The translations under genes and the position numbers were made by a program. Shown here in pieces: positions 16,327 through 24,449 of a stretch of DNA of 64,000 nucleotides (the first letter of the stretch is position 1; each line of letters begins with the position of its first letter). Under the pieces are notes generated by a model. That model made no database searches and was not told where the DNA came from. It was given only the letters and a program-made list of their open reading frames with translations. The stretch lies in the IMG/VR virus record IMGVR_UViG_3300042564_002302, positions 26,416 to 90,415 of that record, one strand, 5' to 3'. Source of the DNA: a virus.

Positions 16327-16859
16327 TGGCAAACTATTCAATTAACGCATCATCGGCTATTCGTAATTACTTATGGGATCAGCTAAAGTCTCAAAACTCA
16401 GATGTCAATATAGGTCAAAAAATGTTTGATGAGCAAGAGTATGATTATCAAAATACAGGGAATATATGGATTCCGATATTTCCATCACAGCAAGAACCAG
16501 AACTAGACGGATTCTTTCAAAACAAAAAACATATAATTTATAACTATGTGGCAGATGGCTACGAGGACAACTGGCTTATTTGCAGAGACTCAATGCTATT
16601 CACTATATATTCAAGTAACTACTCAGAGATAGTAGAGGTCCAGGAGTTTATGCTAGACCTATTTAGAAGAATGGATGATTCAGCTAAGGATGTCAATAAC
16701 TACCTTGGTCAGACATCACCCTTTATATTCTATTCAATTAGCCTTACAGATATGCTTTCCCCAGAGCCAGAGGTGGAAAAGGCAGGCTTGATGGCAGGTC
16801 AGGTAATGATAAGATACAAGTATGGGCGAGTAGTAACAAAGGCTGGAAGATTCGCATAG
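16326..16859 (+). CDS. Tail terminator protein
   Basis: The ATG overlaps the upstream stop (TAATG). The 177 residues start with a helix (SSAIRNYLWDQLKSQN) and continue with alternating strands and a helix (EIVEVQEFMLDLFRRMDD), compatible with the alpha/beta tail-terminator fold that caps the tail tube. It is the last gene before the tail-tube promoter, the expected place for a terminator. The assignment is positional and fold-like, not motif-based. Confidence 0.55.
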   Translation: MANYSINASSAIRNYLWDQLKSQNSDVNIGQKMFDEQEYDYQNTGNIWIPIFPSQQEPELDGFFQNKKHIIYNYVADGYEDNWLICRDSMLFTIYSSNYSEIVEVQEFMLDLFRRMDDSAKDVNNYLGQTSPFIFYSISLTDMLSPEPEVEKAGLMAGQVMIRYKYGRVVTKAGRFA

Positions 16860-16862
16860 GCT

Positions 16863-16891
16863 TTGCGTTTTAACCCAAAAGGCGATACTAT
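16863..16891 (+). promoter_or_regulatory. Phage late-type promoter TTGCGT-N17-TACTAT before the tail-tube gene
   Basis: TTGCGT (16863-16868), a 17-base spacer and TACTAT (16886-16891) lie just after the tail-terminator stop. The spacer shares TTTAA and GCGA with that of the promoter at 11002-11030. The tail-tube ATG is about 75 bases downstream, after an AT-rich leader ending in GGAGGTGG, a strong ribosome-binding site. Confidence 0.6.
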
Positions 16892-16968
16892 TTACCTATC
16901 GAGGATTGAGCTTAGCCAGCTTACTTAGTAATAAAAATATTTTTCCAATTTAAATGGAGGTGGAATAA

Positions 16969-17646
16969 ATGGCAACAACAGACGTACGTAACGTTATCGT
17001 CGGTGCAGCAGAAGTTTTCGTTTCAGCGAAGGACTCAACAGATGTACCACTATGGCCAACATATGCACTACCAACACTAGAGGCAAATAAGCCAGCAGCA
17101 TCCAAGTTTGAAGCAGACGCAACAAACTGGAGAGGCGTAGGATTTACAACTGAAGGTATTGAAGTAGCATACTCACCAGATTACGGTGACATTCAGGTTG
17201 ACCAGTTGCTTGATACAGCTAAGCTGTTCAAGCAGGGAATGACAGTATCGATTAACACAACTCTTGCAGAAGCAACACTTGAGAATCTTCTCGTAGTTTT
17301 TGCTCAAAAGGGTTCAACAAAGAAGAAAGACGCATCTGTCTCATCAGAGTACTTTGGTGGAGGAACAGGAGCAGAGTCTCTCGGAATTGAAGCAGGTGCA
17401 CTTGGTCAGGAGCCAGTAGAAAGATCATTGGTCTTTATTGGTAACGCTCCAAGAACTGCAACAGGTAAGAAGCGTGAAAGAATGTACCACATTCGTCGTG
17501 CTCTCAACGTTGAGGCATCATCACACTCATACCGTCGTAACGAAGCAACAGTTTTCCCAGTTTCTTTCCGTTTGCTTCCAGACTCATCCTTCTCAGGAGC
17601 AGAGTACGGAACAATCGTAGACAGACTGATCGAAGCAGCTTCATAA
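16969..17646 (+). CDS. Major tail tube protein
   Basis: This 225-residue protein follows a strong ribosome-binding site, GGAGGTGG. It shows the tail-tube pattern of actinophages: an N-terminal strand (NVIVGAAEVFVS), WRGVGFTTEGIEVAYSPDYGDI, the loop VDQLLDTAKLFKQGMTVSI, and C-terminal strands with RMYHIRRALN and TVFPVSFRLLPD. Its own promoter, its terminator and CGT-rich Arg codons fit very high expression. It stacks in rings to form the tail lumen. Confidence 0.8.
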   Translation: MATTDVRNVIVGAAEVFVSAKDSTDVPLWPTYALPTLEANKPAASKFEADATNWRGVGFTTEGIEVAYSPDYGDIQVDQLLDTAKLFKQGMTVSINTTLAEATLENLLVVFAQKGSTKKKDASVSSEYFGGGTGAESLGIEAGALGQEPVERSLVFIGNAPRTATGKKRERMYHIRRALNVEASSHSYRRNEATVFPVSFRLLPDSSFSGAEYGTIVDRLIEAAS

Positions 17647-17679
17647 TTAAAAATTAATATATTAGTTTTTAGCTAACAA

Positions 17680-17708
17680 GGGCCCCCAGGAGACTGGGGG
17701 CTTCTTGC
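17680..17708 (+). terminator. Intrinsic terminator after the tail-tube gene
   Basis: GCCCCCAG (17682-17689), loop GAGA and CTGGGGGC (17694-17701) form an 8-bp GC stem, followed by TTCTTGCCTT. It separates the highly expressed tube gene from the chaperone genes. The next promoter's -35 box begins within its downstream tract. Confidence 0.8.
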
Positions 17709-17733
17709 CTTAGTACCTTTTATTTAGTATAAT
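17705..17733 (+). promoter_or_regulatory. Promoter for tail chaperone and tape-measure genes
   Basis: TTGCCT (17705-17710), a 17-base spacer and TATAAT (17728-17733) make a good sigma70-type promoter overlapping the tail of the preceding terminator. The first gene downstream starts at TTG 17766 after AGGAGA. Confidence 0.65.
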
Positions 17734-17765
17734 TATAGAGATCTTTCAGAATAGGAGAATACACC

Positions 17766-18098
17766 TTGGCAACTAAGGTTTATGAAACATACGAAATAGA
17801 ACTACAAGACGGCACTGCCGTTACACTAAAGCCACTTCCAATTAACTCTTTAAGAGAGTTTATGGGTCACATGGGCAAGCTTGATGGCACTTTAACAGAA
17901 GGTGATGCAGTCGATGTACTTATCGATGCAGCTGCTGTTGGAATAAAGCTATCCGCACCAGAACTAGCAGCAGACAAGAATCGTCTTGGCGACGTTCTTG
18001 ACATGCCAACAATAATGAAAATTATTGAGGTGTGTGGAGGCATTAAGATGGATGACCCAAATTTAATGGCGGCGGCTCTACTAGCTGGTCAGAACTAG
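17766..18098 (+). CDS. Tail assembly chaperone (gpG-like, zero frame)
   Basis: This 110-residue protein uses a TTG start seven bases after AGGAGA. It is a small helical protein between the tail-tube and tape-measure genes, the universal place for siphovirus tail chaperones that coat the tape measure during assembly. At 18056-18065 the zero frame reads through two overlapping slippery heptamers, and an open -1 frame continues to 18418. This supports the gpG/gpGT arrangement. The sequence itself is not strongly conserved. Confidence 0.75.
   Translation: MATKVYETYEIELQDGTAVTLKPLPINSLREFMGHMGKLDGTLTEGDAVDVLIDAAAVGIKLSAPELAADKNRLGDVLDMPTIMKIIEVCGGIKMDDPNLMAAALLAGQN
18056..18065 (+). other. Programmed -1 ribosomal frameshift site (CCCAAAT / AAATTTA)
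   Basis: CCCAAATTTA contains two XXXYYYZ heptamers in the correct register: C-CCA-AAT and A-AAT-TTA relative to the zero frame. The zero frame stops 31 bases later at TAG 18096, while the -1 frame stays open to 18418. The -1 frame product begins NGGGSTSWSE after the slip. Confidence 0.75.
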
Positions 18099-18418
18099 AT
18101 TTAGTCGCCATTGAATCTGAGGCATTTCTTCTAGGCCTCTGGAAAAACTATGAAGAGCTTGAGTCTTCGATATCTATGCCAGAGCTTTTAGCAATACTAG
18201 AAGCAAAGAGAAAAGCAGATAACGAAGAAAAAAGATTTCTTGCATCATTGCAAGGTATTGATCTAGGTAAGGAAACTGCTCCTGCTGGAACAAAGACCTT
18301 GGAAGATGTACAGAAAAAGGTACTTGATGAACATGCAGGTATCGATGATTCGATGTATGACCTGATGCAAAAAGACGGTTTCGGAATTGGCGCAGGGTTA
18401 GGATATCGTCAGGAGTAA
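18065..18418 (+). CDS. Tail assembly chaperone, -1 frameshift extension (gpT-like)
   Basis: This reading frame has no good start of its own near the overlap and is open from the slippery site to 18418. It adds about 117 residues to the first 100 residues of the upstream protein, giving a fusion of about 217 residues. The extension includes a helical stretch (EAFLLGLWKNYEELESSIS) and a charged C terminus, resembling the T part of gpGT, which contacts the tape measure. An ATG at 18176 could in principle give a short independent product. Confidence 0.7.
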   Translation, partial: NGGGSTSWSELDLVAIESEAFLLGLWKNYEELESSISMPELLAILEAKRKADNEEKRFLASLQGIDLGKETAPAGTKTLEDVQKKVLDEHAGIDDSMYDLMQKDGFGIGAGLGYRQE

Positions 18419-18426
18419 TAGTGTAA

Positions 18427-21400
18427 ATGGCAGAAATTCTAAATACAGAATTTAAAGCGACGGCAGATTTTGGTCAGTTAATTTCAGAGGCCAATCGTGC
18501 CGTTGCTGCTCTTTCTAAACTCAGAAACGAATCATCAAAAGGCAATATGAATATTGCTGCAGATTTTGCTGCAGCCAACAATCAATTTAGACAGGCAGTT
18601 ACATCAACTGGATTATTTACAGCATCCATGGTTGATGTTACCAGTAATACACAAAAGTTTGGAAAGTCTTTAGATCAAGGTAAGTTGAAACTAAAAGACT
18701 ACTTTACAACTTGGCGTGATTATAGCAGAGGAACTGCTGGAGATATTAGAAAGCTTGCACAAGAGCAAGTTAGAATGCAACAGTCTGTTGTCCAGAGTCT
18801 TGGAAGAGACATGTCTGGTGCTTCAAAGGCAATGGTTATTACCCCTACTGGTATTGATGCAGTAGCGAATGCTGGAAGAATTGCTTCTCAAGAATTATCT
18901 ATATATAACAAGGTTCTCAAAGATGGAGCTACGTCACTTATTAACTGGGGTAAGAATACACAGTGGGCTGGACGTCAGCTTACCGTAGGACTCACAGTAC
19001 CTCTTACAATATTTGGAAAAGCTGCTGCAGATGCATTTAAGCAAGCAGATATGGAACTAACAAGACTTACAAAGGTTTACGGCGGAGCAGCTGGATCATC
19101 AGCAGAAGAGTTAGCAATGGTAAGAGACAATGTGTCAGCACTTGCTAGAGAGCTAGCACAAAACTATGGTGCTGCTTATAAAGAAACTCTAGCTCTTTCA
19201 GCAGACATTGCAGCAACAGGTGCTGAAGGTGAAGCGCTTCTAGGTTCTATTGCAGAAACTACAAGACTTTCTACACTCGGTGAAATTGATCGTCAAGAAG
19301 CTATGAAGGCAACTCTTGCACTTCAAACTGCATTCAACATGAATACAAAAGAGCTCTCTGAATCAATTAACTTTCTTAACGCAGTTGAAAACCAAACATC
19401 AACAACACTTTCAGATTTAGTTGAAGCAATTCCAAAAGCTGGCCCAGTCATTAGAGGTCTTGGTGGAGACATTGAAGATCTAGCGCTTCTTATAACAGCG
19501 ATGAAGGAAGGTGGAATCGGAGCAGCAGAAGGTGCTAACGCACTAAAGTCAGGACTTGGTTCCCTTATTAATCCATCTAAAGCAGCATCACAGTATATGG
19601 CTGGATTTGGTATAAGCCTACAAGGTATTGTTGATAGCAATGCTGGTGACCTTATGGGAACAATTATGGATTTCAAGAAAGCGCTTGATACCTTAGATCC
19701 ACTAGCAAAGCAGAAAGCAATCGAATCAATTTTTGGTAAGTATCAGTTTGCAAGAATCGGTGCACTGTTCGATAACATTGGTGAGCAAGGTAGCCAGACA
19801 TTACAGGTAATGGATCTCATGAAATTATCTGCTACAGACCTAGGAACAATTGCTGATCGAGAATTAAAACTTCTAACAGAGTCTGCATCAGGTAGATACA
19901 GAAGAGCACTTGAAACATTTAAGGCATCCATATCACAAATTGGTGAGCCATTCTTAAAGGTAGCCGCAGGCCTTCTGGATGTTGGATCTAAATTAATTAA
20001 TATCTTTAATAGCCTTCCAAAGCCAATCAAGGCATTTGCTGCAGGGCTTGGAGTTATAACAGCAGTAATTGGACCAATGATTATGTTGGCTGGTGTATTT
20101 GCTAACTTCCTTGGATATGTTGTCAAGGGTATAGCAATGCTTACCAAGTTTGGTAATAAAGCAGAGTCATTTAAATTAGTAACAACTGCCACAGTTGCAG
20201 CAGATCAAGTGGCAGACGCCTACACATCTTCATTATATAATCAAGAACAGGCTGCAAGCATTCTTAGAGCCGAATTAGAGCGTTTGGCAATGGCATATAG
20301 GGATATAGCTACTGCAGCCTCTATGCCCCCTCCAGGGGCTCCTGGTGGCGGAATTAGAGGTCCTGGTGGACCAGATAATAACGGCGGTGGGGGAACTCCT
20401 CCAATTATGGTTCCAACATCAACTGCCCCAGAGTTCCAAGACCTTACTGGAACTGTTGAGTCAATTAAGAATGACCCAGCAAAAGCAAAGTCAATGGAAG
20501 TATTTAGTAAGAGAATTAAGGCCTTAGAAGCAGAAGGTCTAAGTACAGCCAGAGCACAGACTGTAGCAATGGCCGAAGTTCAAGACATGCTTATGGTTAG
20601 CACAGCAGGTGGAAATGCAACTGGATTTGCTACGGCAGTTCAGGGCGGATTTGCTGGATTTGAAAATGGAGTAGTTGGTGGATATGGTGGAGACAGAATT
20701 GATCTTACATCTGCAAATGCTATGGATGCTCCAAATATTGCACATACAGACCCTGCTGGAAAAAGAAAGGGTGTTCAAACTCTTGCTCCAACAGTTCAAT
20801 CAAAAGGTGCAAACGAAGCTTCAAAGAAGTTAAAGGCAGACCCATTTGAATACAATGGAAGAACTTATGATGCTGGACAATTAAGTATTTATACACCAGA
20901 AGAAATTGTAACAATGGGAGGCCAGGGAGTATATATGGGCTCTGGTGTATCTGGTGCATATAAAGCTGCCCCTCAATTTGATGTTGGAGAGACAGCAATA
21001 AGCAAGAAGAAAACTAAGATTGGTAAGCAGGTTGCACTGTTTAAAGAGAGATTTGTTGGTAGAGGATCAGAGCTATCTGCTACAACTCCAGTTCCAGTTG
21101 CAATGCCAGCACCACAAACACCAGCTAATAAACGTAGTGCAATTGATGTTTATAATGACCCAAATACAGATCAGGCAACAAAGAAGTCAATTGATCGAAA
21201 TAGAAAAAAGCAGGGCATGGCACCTCTAGGTGGAGTTGTAAATACACGTGGACTTGAAAAGGGAATGCGTTCTTCTTCAAAGTATGCGGCACTATTTAAT
21301 AATAAAATGATGGCATCTGTAGGAACAGTTGGTATGATTACAAGCATGCTTAACTCTATGACAGGAGTTCAGAACAGCTTAGTAAACAACGCCGCTAACT

Positions 21401-23997
21401 TTGCAATGACACTAGGATATGGTTTGCCAGCAATTAAGTCTATGGGTAAAGGTCTTAAAGAAGGCGTTGGCCTTATGGCTAAGCAGGGTGGGCTTATGGG
21501 TAAAGTCGGTAAGGGTGTTCAGGGTGTAGGTCGTGGACTTATGGCCATGGGTCTTACTGGACCATGGGGAATGGCAGCAATTGCTGGAGTAGTTGCAATC
21601 GGTTTTGCAATTAAGTACATGAATCAAAAGCATCAAGAATATCTTCGCAAGACTAAAGCAGACATTAATGTATCTGATGCAGCACTAAAGAAGTTTGGTG
21701 GAACAGCGCTAGATGCAACTAAGCCTTTTGAAAAGTTTGTTAAAGATGCACAGGCATTAGGCGAAAGATTAGGAAGCGCAAAGAGCGGAAAGAAAGACCT
21801 ACTAGGTCTACCAACTAGAGAAGAGCTAGATGCAATATCTAAAGATGTAGACAAACTATTTGAAGATCAAATAAAGAGATTCAAGGATATAAAGAGTGGG
21901 TCAGAGGCAAATGCTCTAGCAAAGAATCTTAAGGCCACACTTGTTGCACAGGGTGTAGACACTAAGGATGCAGATAAGATTATTATGTCAATTCTTGAAA
22001 AGGCTGGAAAGACACAATACTCAGTTCCAGTGTTTATGGAAATACAAGGAATTACAAATCAGGCAGACGCCTTAGATAGATTAAAGCGTGATGCATCTAA
22101 GTCATTTAAAGACATACAAGATTCACTTAAGTTAGACACTGGATATATTGATGAAGCTGCAACTGGAAGAGTTCTAGTTCAGATGGACAACCTTTCAGCA
22201 GCAGCAATTGCCTCAGTAAAGGACTTCAAGGATTTGGGTGGAGTAATGAATCTTCTTCCAGAAAATATGAAGAACCTAAGCTTTGAGCAGCTTAATGCTA
22301 CTGTTAACGGAAAAGCATTTCTTAAAGAAATGGAAAAGTCAAATAAAGCACTATATGATGCTTTCAAGCAAGCAGGAAGTCTTGGCAATGCAGTTCAGTT
22401 TGCAGCAGCAAACGCTTTGGGATTAACTACAGCTCTTTCTGGTGTAGCTGGACAGCTAGATATTGTTTCTCAGCAGGCACAAGGTCAACTGACAGATCAG
22501 TTTATGGCATCATCTGGTGTTGAGAAATATTATAATGCAGCAATAAAGAAAGAAAATGCTGCAATTGCTAAGATTAGAGAAAGAATTGCTGGGCTGGATA
22601 AATATACAGAGAATCAAATTAAGGCAATTGAAAAAAGAATTGATGCTGAGAATAAAGCATATGAAGCGCTACAAAAGCAAACAGATGAAAGAAAGAGACA
22701 GCTTAAGCTGCAACAAGAATCAGAAAATTTTGCATTAACACTTTCTGGTAAAGAGCAGGAGAAGCAGTTTGCGCTATTGACTGGAAACAGACAAGAAGCT
22801 GCAATGATAGGTATTGATATTGAAAAGATGCTTCAGGATAGATCCGTTGATCTAGCCGAGAATGCCTTGGACGAAAAGGCAAAGGCCGATGAAGAGGCAC
22901 ACAAGAAGAAGCTAGAATTGCTTGATGCAGAAAAAGACAAGATAAAAGAACTTGGCGATGCTGAAAAGGAAAGAATAGCAGCAACACTTAATAAGCAAAT
23001 TCAAGCCCATGAAAAGGTAATCGAAAACTTAAGAACCCAGATGGCAACTAAGCTACTAGAGGTAAAGAAGCTTATGATGGATGCCCTTTCTGGTGGAGAA
23101 ATTGGCAAAGAAGCATGGGATAAGCTTCAGAAGATATTTAAAGATATGGGTGGAGATATGACTGTCTTAAAGACAGGCGTAGGATCATTTATTAGTTCTA
23201 TGACAAAAGACTTTATGAAGTTCTTCTCAGACTCACTGCAGATGATGCTTGGCACAAAATATACGGTTGATCAAGAGACTGGAGATATTTATGCTACTAA
23301 AAAAGATAAGTCTGGTAAAGCTATTCGTGATAAGAATGGCGCCTTGGTTGCAGATAAGTCTGGAGGTGCCAGAGGAAATATTGGTGACCTTGGACTTCTG
23401 ATAGCTGGAGGAAATCCTACTGGAAGCAAGGCTTTCTACTCTGTTCCAAAGAATGCAAAGTTCTCATCTGATTTTGGCGGAACAAGAGCCTACATGACAT
23501 TTAGAGATGCACAAGGTATTACCAAAACTGATTCTATTATTGATTTCCCTGGCGGTGCAACAATAGATGAAGATGCCAAAGATATGTACGACAAGTATAT
23601 AGCAGATGGGTACACTTTTGTTGGCTATGGAAATAAAGGACAGTATGCCAATGGCGGACATGCAAAGAAATCTTACATGTCTATGGGAGCAAGAAAGTTT
23701 GCATATAATGGTGCTGCAATGCAAAGAGCATACTACAAGGATGCAAATGCCCAAGCCTACCTTGTAGGAGAAAAGGGTCCAGAGTTATTTATTCCTGATA
23801 TGAATGGAAATGTTGTATCAAACAGAAGACTTGTTCAGGCGGTAAGAGATATGAGTGTAACTGGTGGAACTGGATCTAACTATAATATTGTTGTTAATGT
23901 TACAAATCCTGGTGCAAGCGCAGACCAGATTGCTAATACAATTGCAGGCAGAATGAAGCTTGAGCAAATGAGAGTTGGGGAAAGTAGGTACGCATAA
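18427..23997 (+). CDS. Tail tape measure protein
   Basis: At 1856 residues this is the longest gene. The first ~560 residues resemble the TP901-type tape-measure core, including FGKAAADAFKQADMELTRL and a helical region with ETTRLSTLGEIDRQEA. Hydrophobic, probably membrane-active segments lie near 534-572 and 1041-1064. A Gly/Pro-rich linker lies near 632-658, and coiled coils near 1371-1436 and 1471-1551. Close to the end is VGEKGPELFIPD, a common tape-measure motif. The length would predict a tail of roughly 280 nm by the usual 1.5 angstrom per residue rule. It folds with the upstream chaperones and sets tail length. Confidence 0.9.
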   Translation: MAEILNTEFKATADFGQLISEANRAVAALSKLRNESSKGNMNIAADFAAANNQFRQAVTSTGLFTASMVDVTSNTQKFGKSLDQGKLKLKDYFTTWRDYSRGTAGDIRKLAQEQVRMQQSVVQSLGRDMSGASKAMVITPTGIDAVANAGRIASQELSIYNKVLKDGATSLINWGKNTQWAGRQLTVGLTVPLTIFGKAAADAFKQADMELTRLTKVYGGAAGSSAEELAMVRDNVSALARELAQNYGAAYKETLALSADIAATGAEGEALLGSIAETTRLSTLGEIDRQEAMKATLALQTAFNMNTKELSESINFLNAVENQTSTTLSDLVEAIPKAGPVIRGLGGDIEDLALLITAMKEGGIGAAEGANALKSGLGSLINPSKAASQYMAGFGISLQGIVDSNAGDLMGTIMDFKKALDTLDPLAKQKAIESIFGKYQFARIGALFDNIGEQGSQTLQVMDLMKLSATDLGTIADRELKLLTESASGRYRRALETFKASISQIGEPFLKVAAGLLDVGSKLINIFNSLPKPIKAFAAGLGVITAVIGPMIMLAGVFANFLGYVVKGIAMLTKFGNKAESFKLVTTATVAADQVADAYTSSLYNQEQAASILRAELERLAMAYRDIATAASMPPPGAPGGGIRGPGGPDNNGGGGTPPIMVPTSTAPEFQDLTGTVESIKNDPAKAKSMEVFSKRIKALEAEGLSTARAQTVAMAEVQDMLMVSTAGGNATGFATAVQGGFAGFENGVVGGYGGDRIDLTSANAMDAPNIAHTDPAGKRKGVQTLAPTVQSKGANEASKKLKADPFEYNGRTYDAGQLSIYTPEEIVTMGGQGVYMGSGVSGAYKAAPQFDVGETAISKKKTKIGKQVALFKERFVGRGSELSATTPVPVAMPAPQTPANKRSAIDVYNDPNTDQATKKSIDRNRKKQGMAPLGGVVNTRGLEKGMRSSSKYAALFNNKMMASVGTVGMITSMLNSMTGVQNSLVNNAANFAMTLGYGLPAIKSMGKGLKEGVGLMAKQGGLMGKVGKGVQGVGRGLMAMGLTGPWGMAAIAGVVAIGFAIKYMNQKHQEYLRKTKADINVSDAALKKFGGTALDATKPFEKFVKDAQALGERLGSAKSGKKDLLGLPTREELDAISKDVDKLFEDQIKRFKDIKSGSEANALAKNLKATLVAQGVDTKDADKIIMSILEKAGKTQYSVPVFMEIQGITNQADALDRLKRDASKSFKDIQDSLKLDTGYIDEAATGRVLVQMDNLSAAAIASVKDFKDLGGVMNLLPENMKNLSFEQLNATVNGKAFLKEMEKSNKALYDAFKQAGSLGNAVQFAAANALGLTTALSGVAGQLDIVSQQAQGQLTDQFMASSGVEKYYNAAIKKENAAIAKIRERIAGLDKYTENQIKAIEKRIDAENKAYEALQKQTDERKRQLKLQQESENFALTLSGKEQEKQFALLTGNRQEAAMIGIDIEKMLQDRSVDLAENALDEKAKADEEAHKKKLELLDAEKDKIKELGDAEKERIAATLNKQIQAHEKVIENLRTQMATKLLEVKKLMMDALSGGEIGKEAWDKLQKIFKDMGGDMTVLKTGVGSFISSMTKDFMKFFSDSLQMMLGTKYTVDQETGDIYATKKDKSGKAIRDKNGALVADKSGGARGNIGDLGLLIAGGNPTGSKAFYSVPKNAKFSSDFGGTRAYMTFRDAQGITKTDSIIDFPGGATIDEDAKDMYDKYIADGYTFVGYGNKGQYANGGHAKKSYMSMGARKFAYNGAAMQRAYYKDANAQAYLVGEKGPELFIPDMNGNVVSNRRLVQAVRDMSVTGGTGSNYNIVVNVTNPGASADQIANTIAGRMKLEQMRVGESRYA

Positions 23998-24449
23998 TGG
24001 GAACAAATAATAACTTTAACTTAACTTTACCAAAGGGTTCCATCCTTGAAATCGAGGATGGCGGAGTATGGAAAAAAGTTACTGAGCATAACCGTCGTGA
24101 GCTCAGTATAGGAAACACCCGCATAGAAGAAACAAAAAGAATGGCTAACGGGACACTAAGAAAGCATTACGTTGCAGATAAATTGACTTTCTCTCTTAGC
24201 TGGGACATGGTTCCAGGAAACTCTATCAATGCGGTAGAAGGTAGAAGTAGCGGTGTATGGGCTGTAGATAATCTAAAGACGTTTTATTCGTCTGCTGCTG
24301 GAAGATCATCATTTAGAATACAAATTAAAAAAGCAGATTTATCCTATGAAGGTCCATACACCGTTATTTTTAAAGAATTCTCTCCAACAATAGTTAAAAG
24401 AGGAATTGACACATACTATAACTTGTCTATAGAACTTGAAGAGGTATAA
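23997..24449 (+). CDS. Distal tail-region protein
   Basis: This 150-residue protein overlaps the tape-measure stop by one base (TAATG) and the next gene likewise. It is a compact beta-rich protein: FNLTLPKGSILEI, a middle KLTFSLSWDMVPG, and a C-terminal YTVIFKEFSPTIVKRG followed by YNLSIELEEV. This last pattern is typical of the gene following the tape measure in actinophages and is thought to belong to the tail tip. A Dit-like role is inferred from position. Confidence 0.6.
   Translation: MGTNNNFNLTLPKGSILEIEDGGVWKKVTEHNRRELSIGNTRIEETKRMANGTLRKHYVADKLTFSLSWDMVPGNSINAVEGRSSGVWAVDNLKTFYSSAAGRSSFRIQIKKADLSYEGPYTVIFKEFSPTIVKRGIDTYYNLSIELEEV

Noticed and set aside
18176-18418. Independent gene starting at ATG 18176
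   Set aside because: No ribosome-binding site at useful spacing, and the frame is open back to a slippery site in register; the frameshift product explains it better.
20345-21229. Several small Gln/Leu/His-rich ORFs in both strands within the tape-measure gene
   Set aside because: They are contained in the tape-measure frame, with no start signals or domains.
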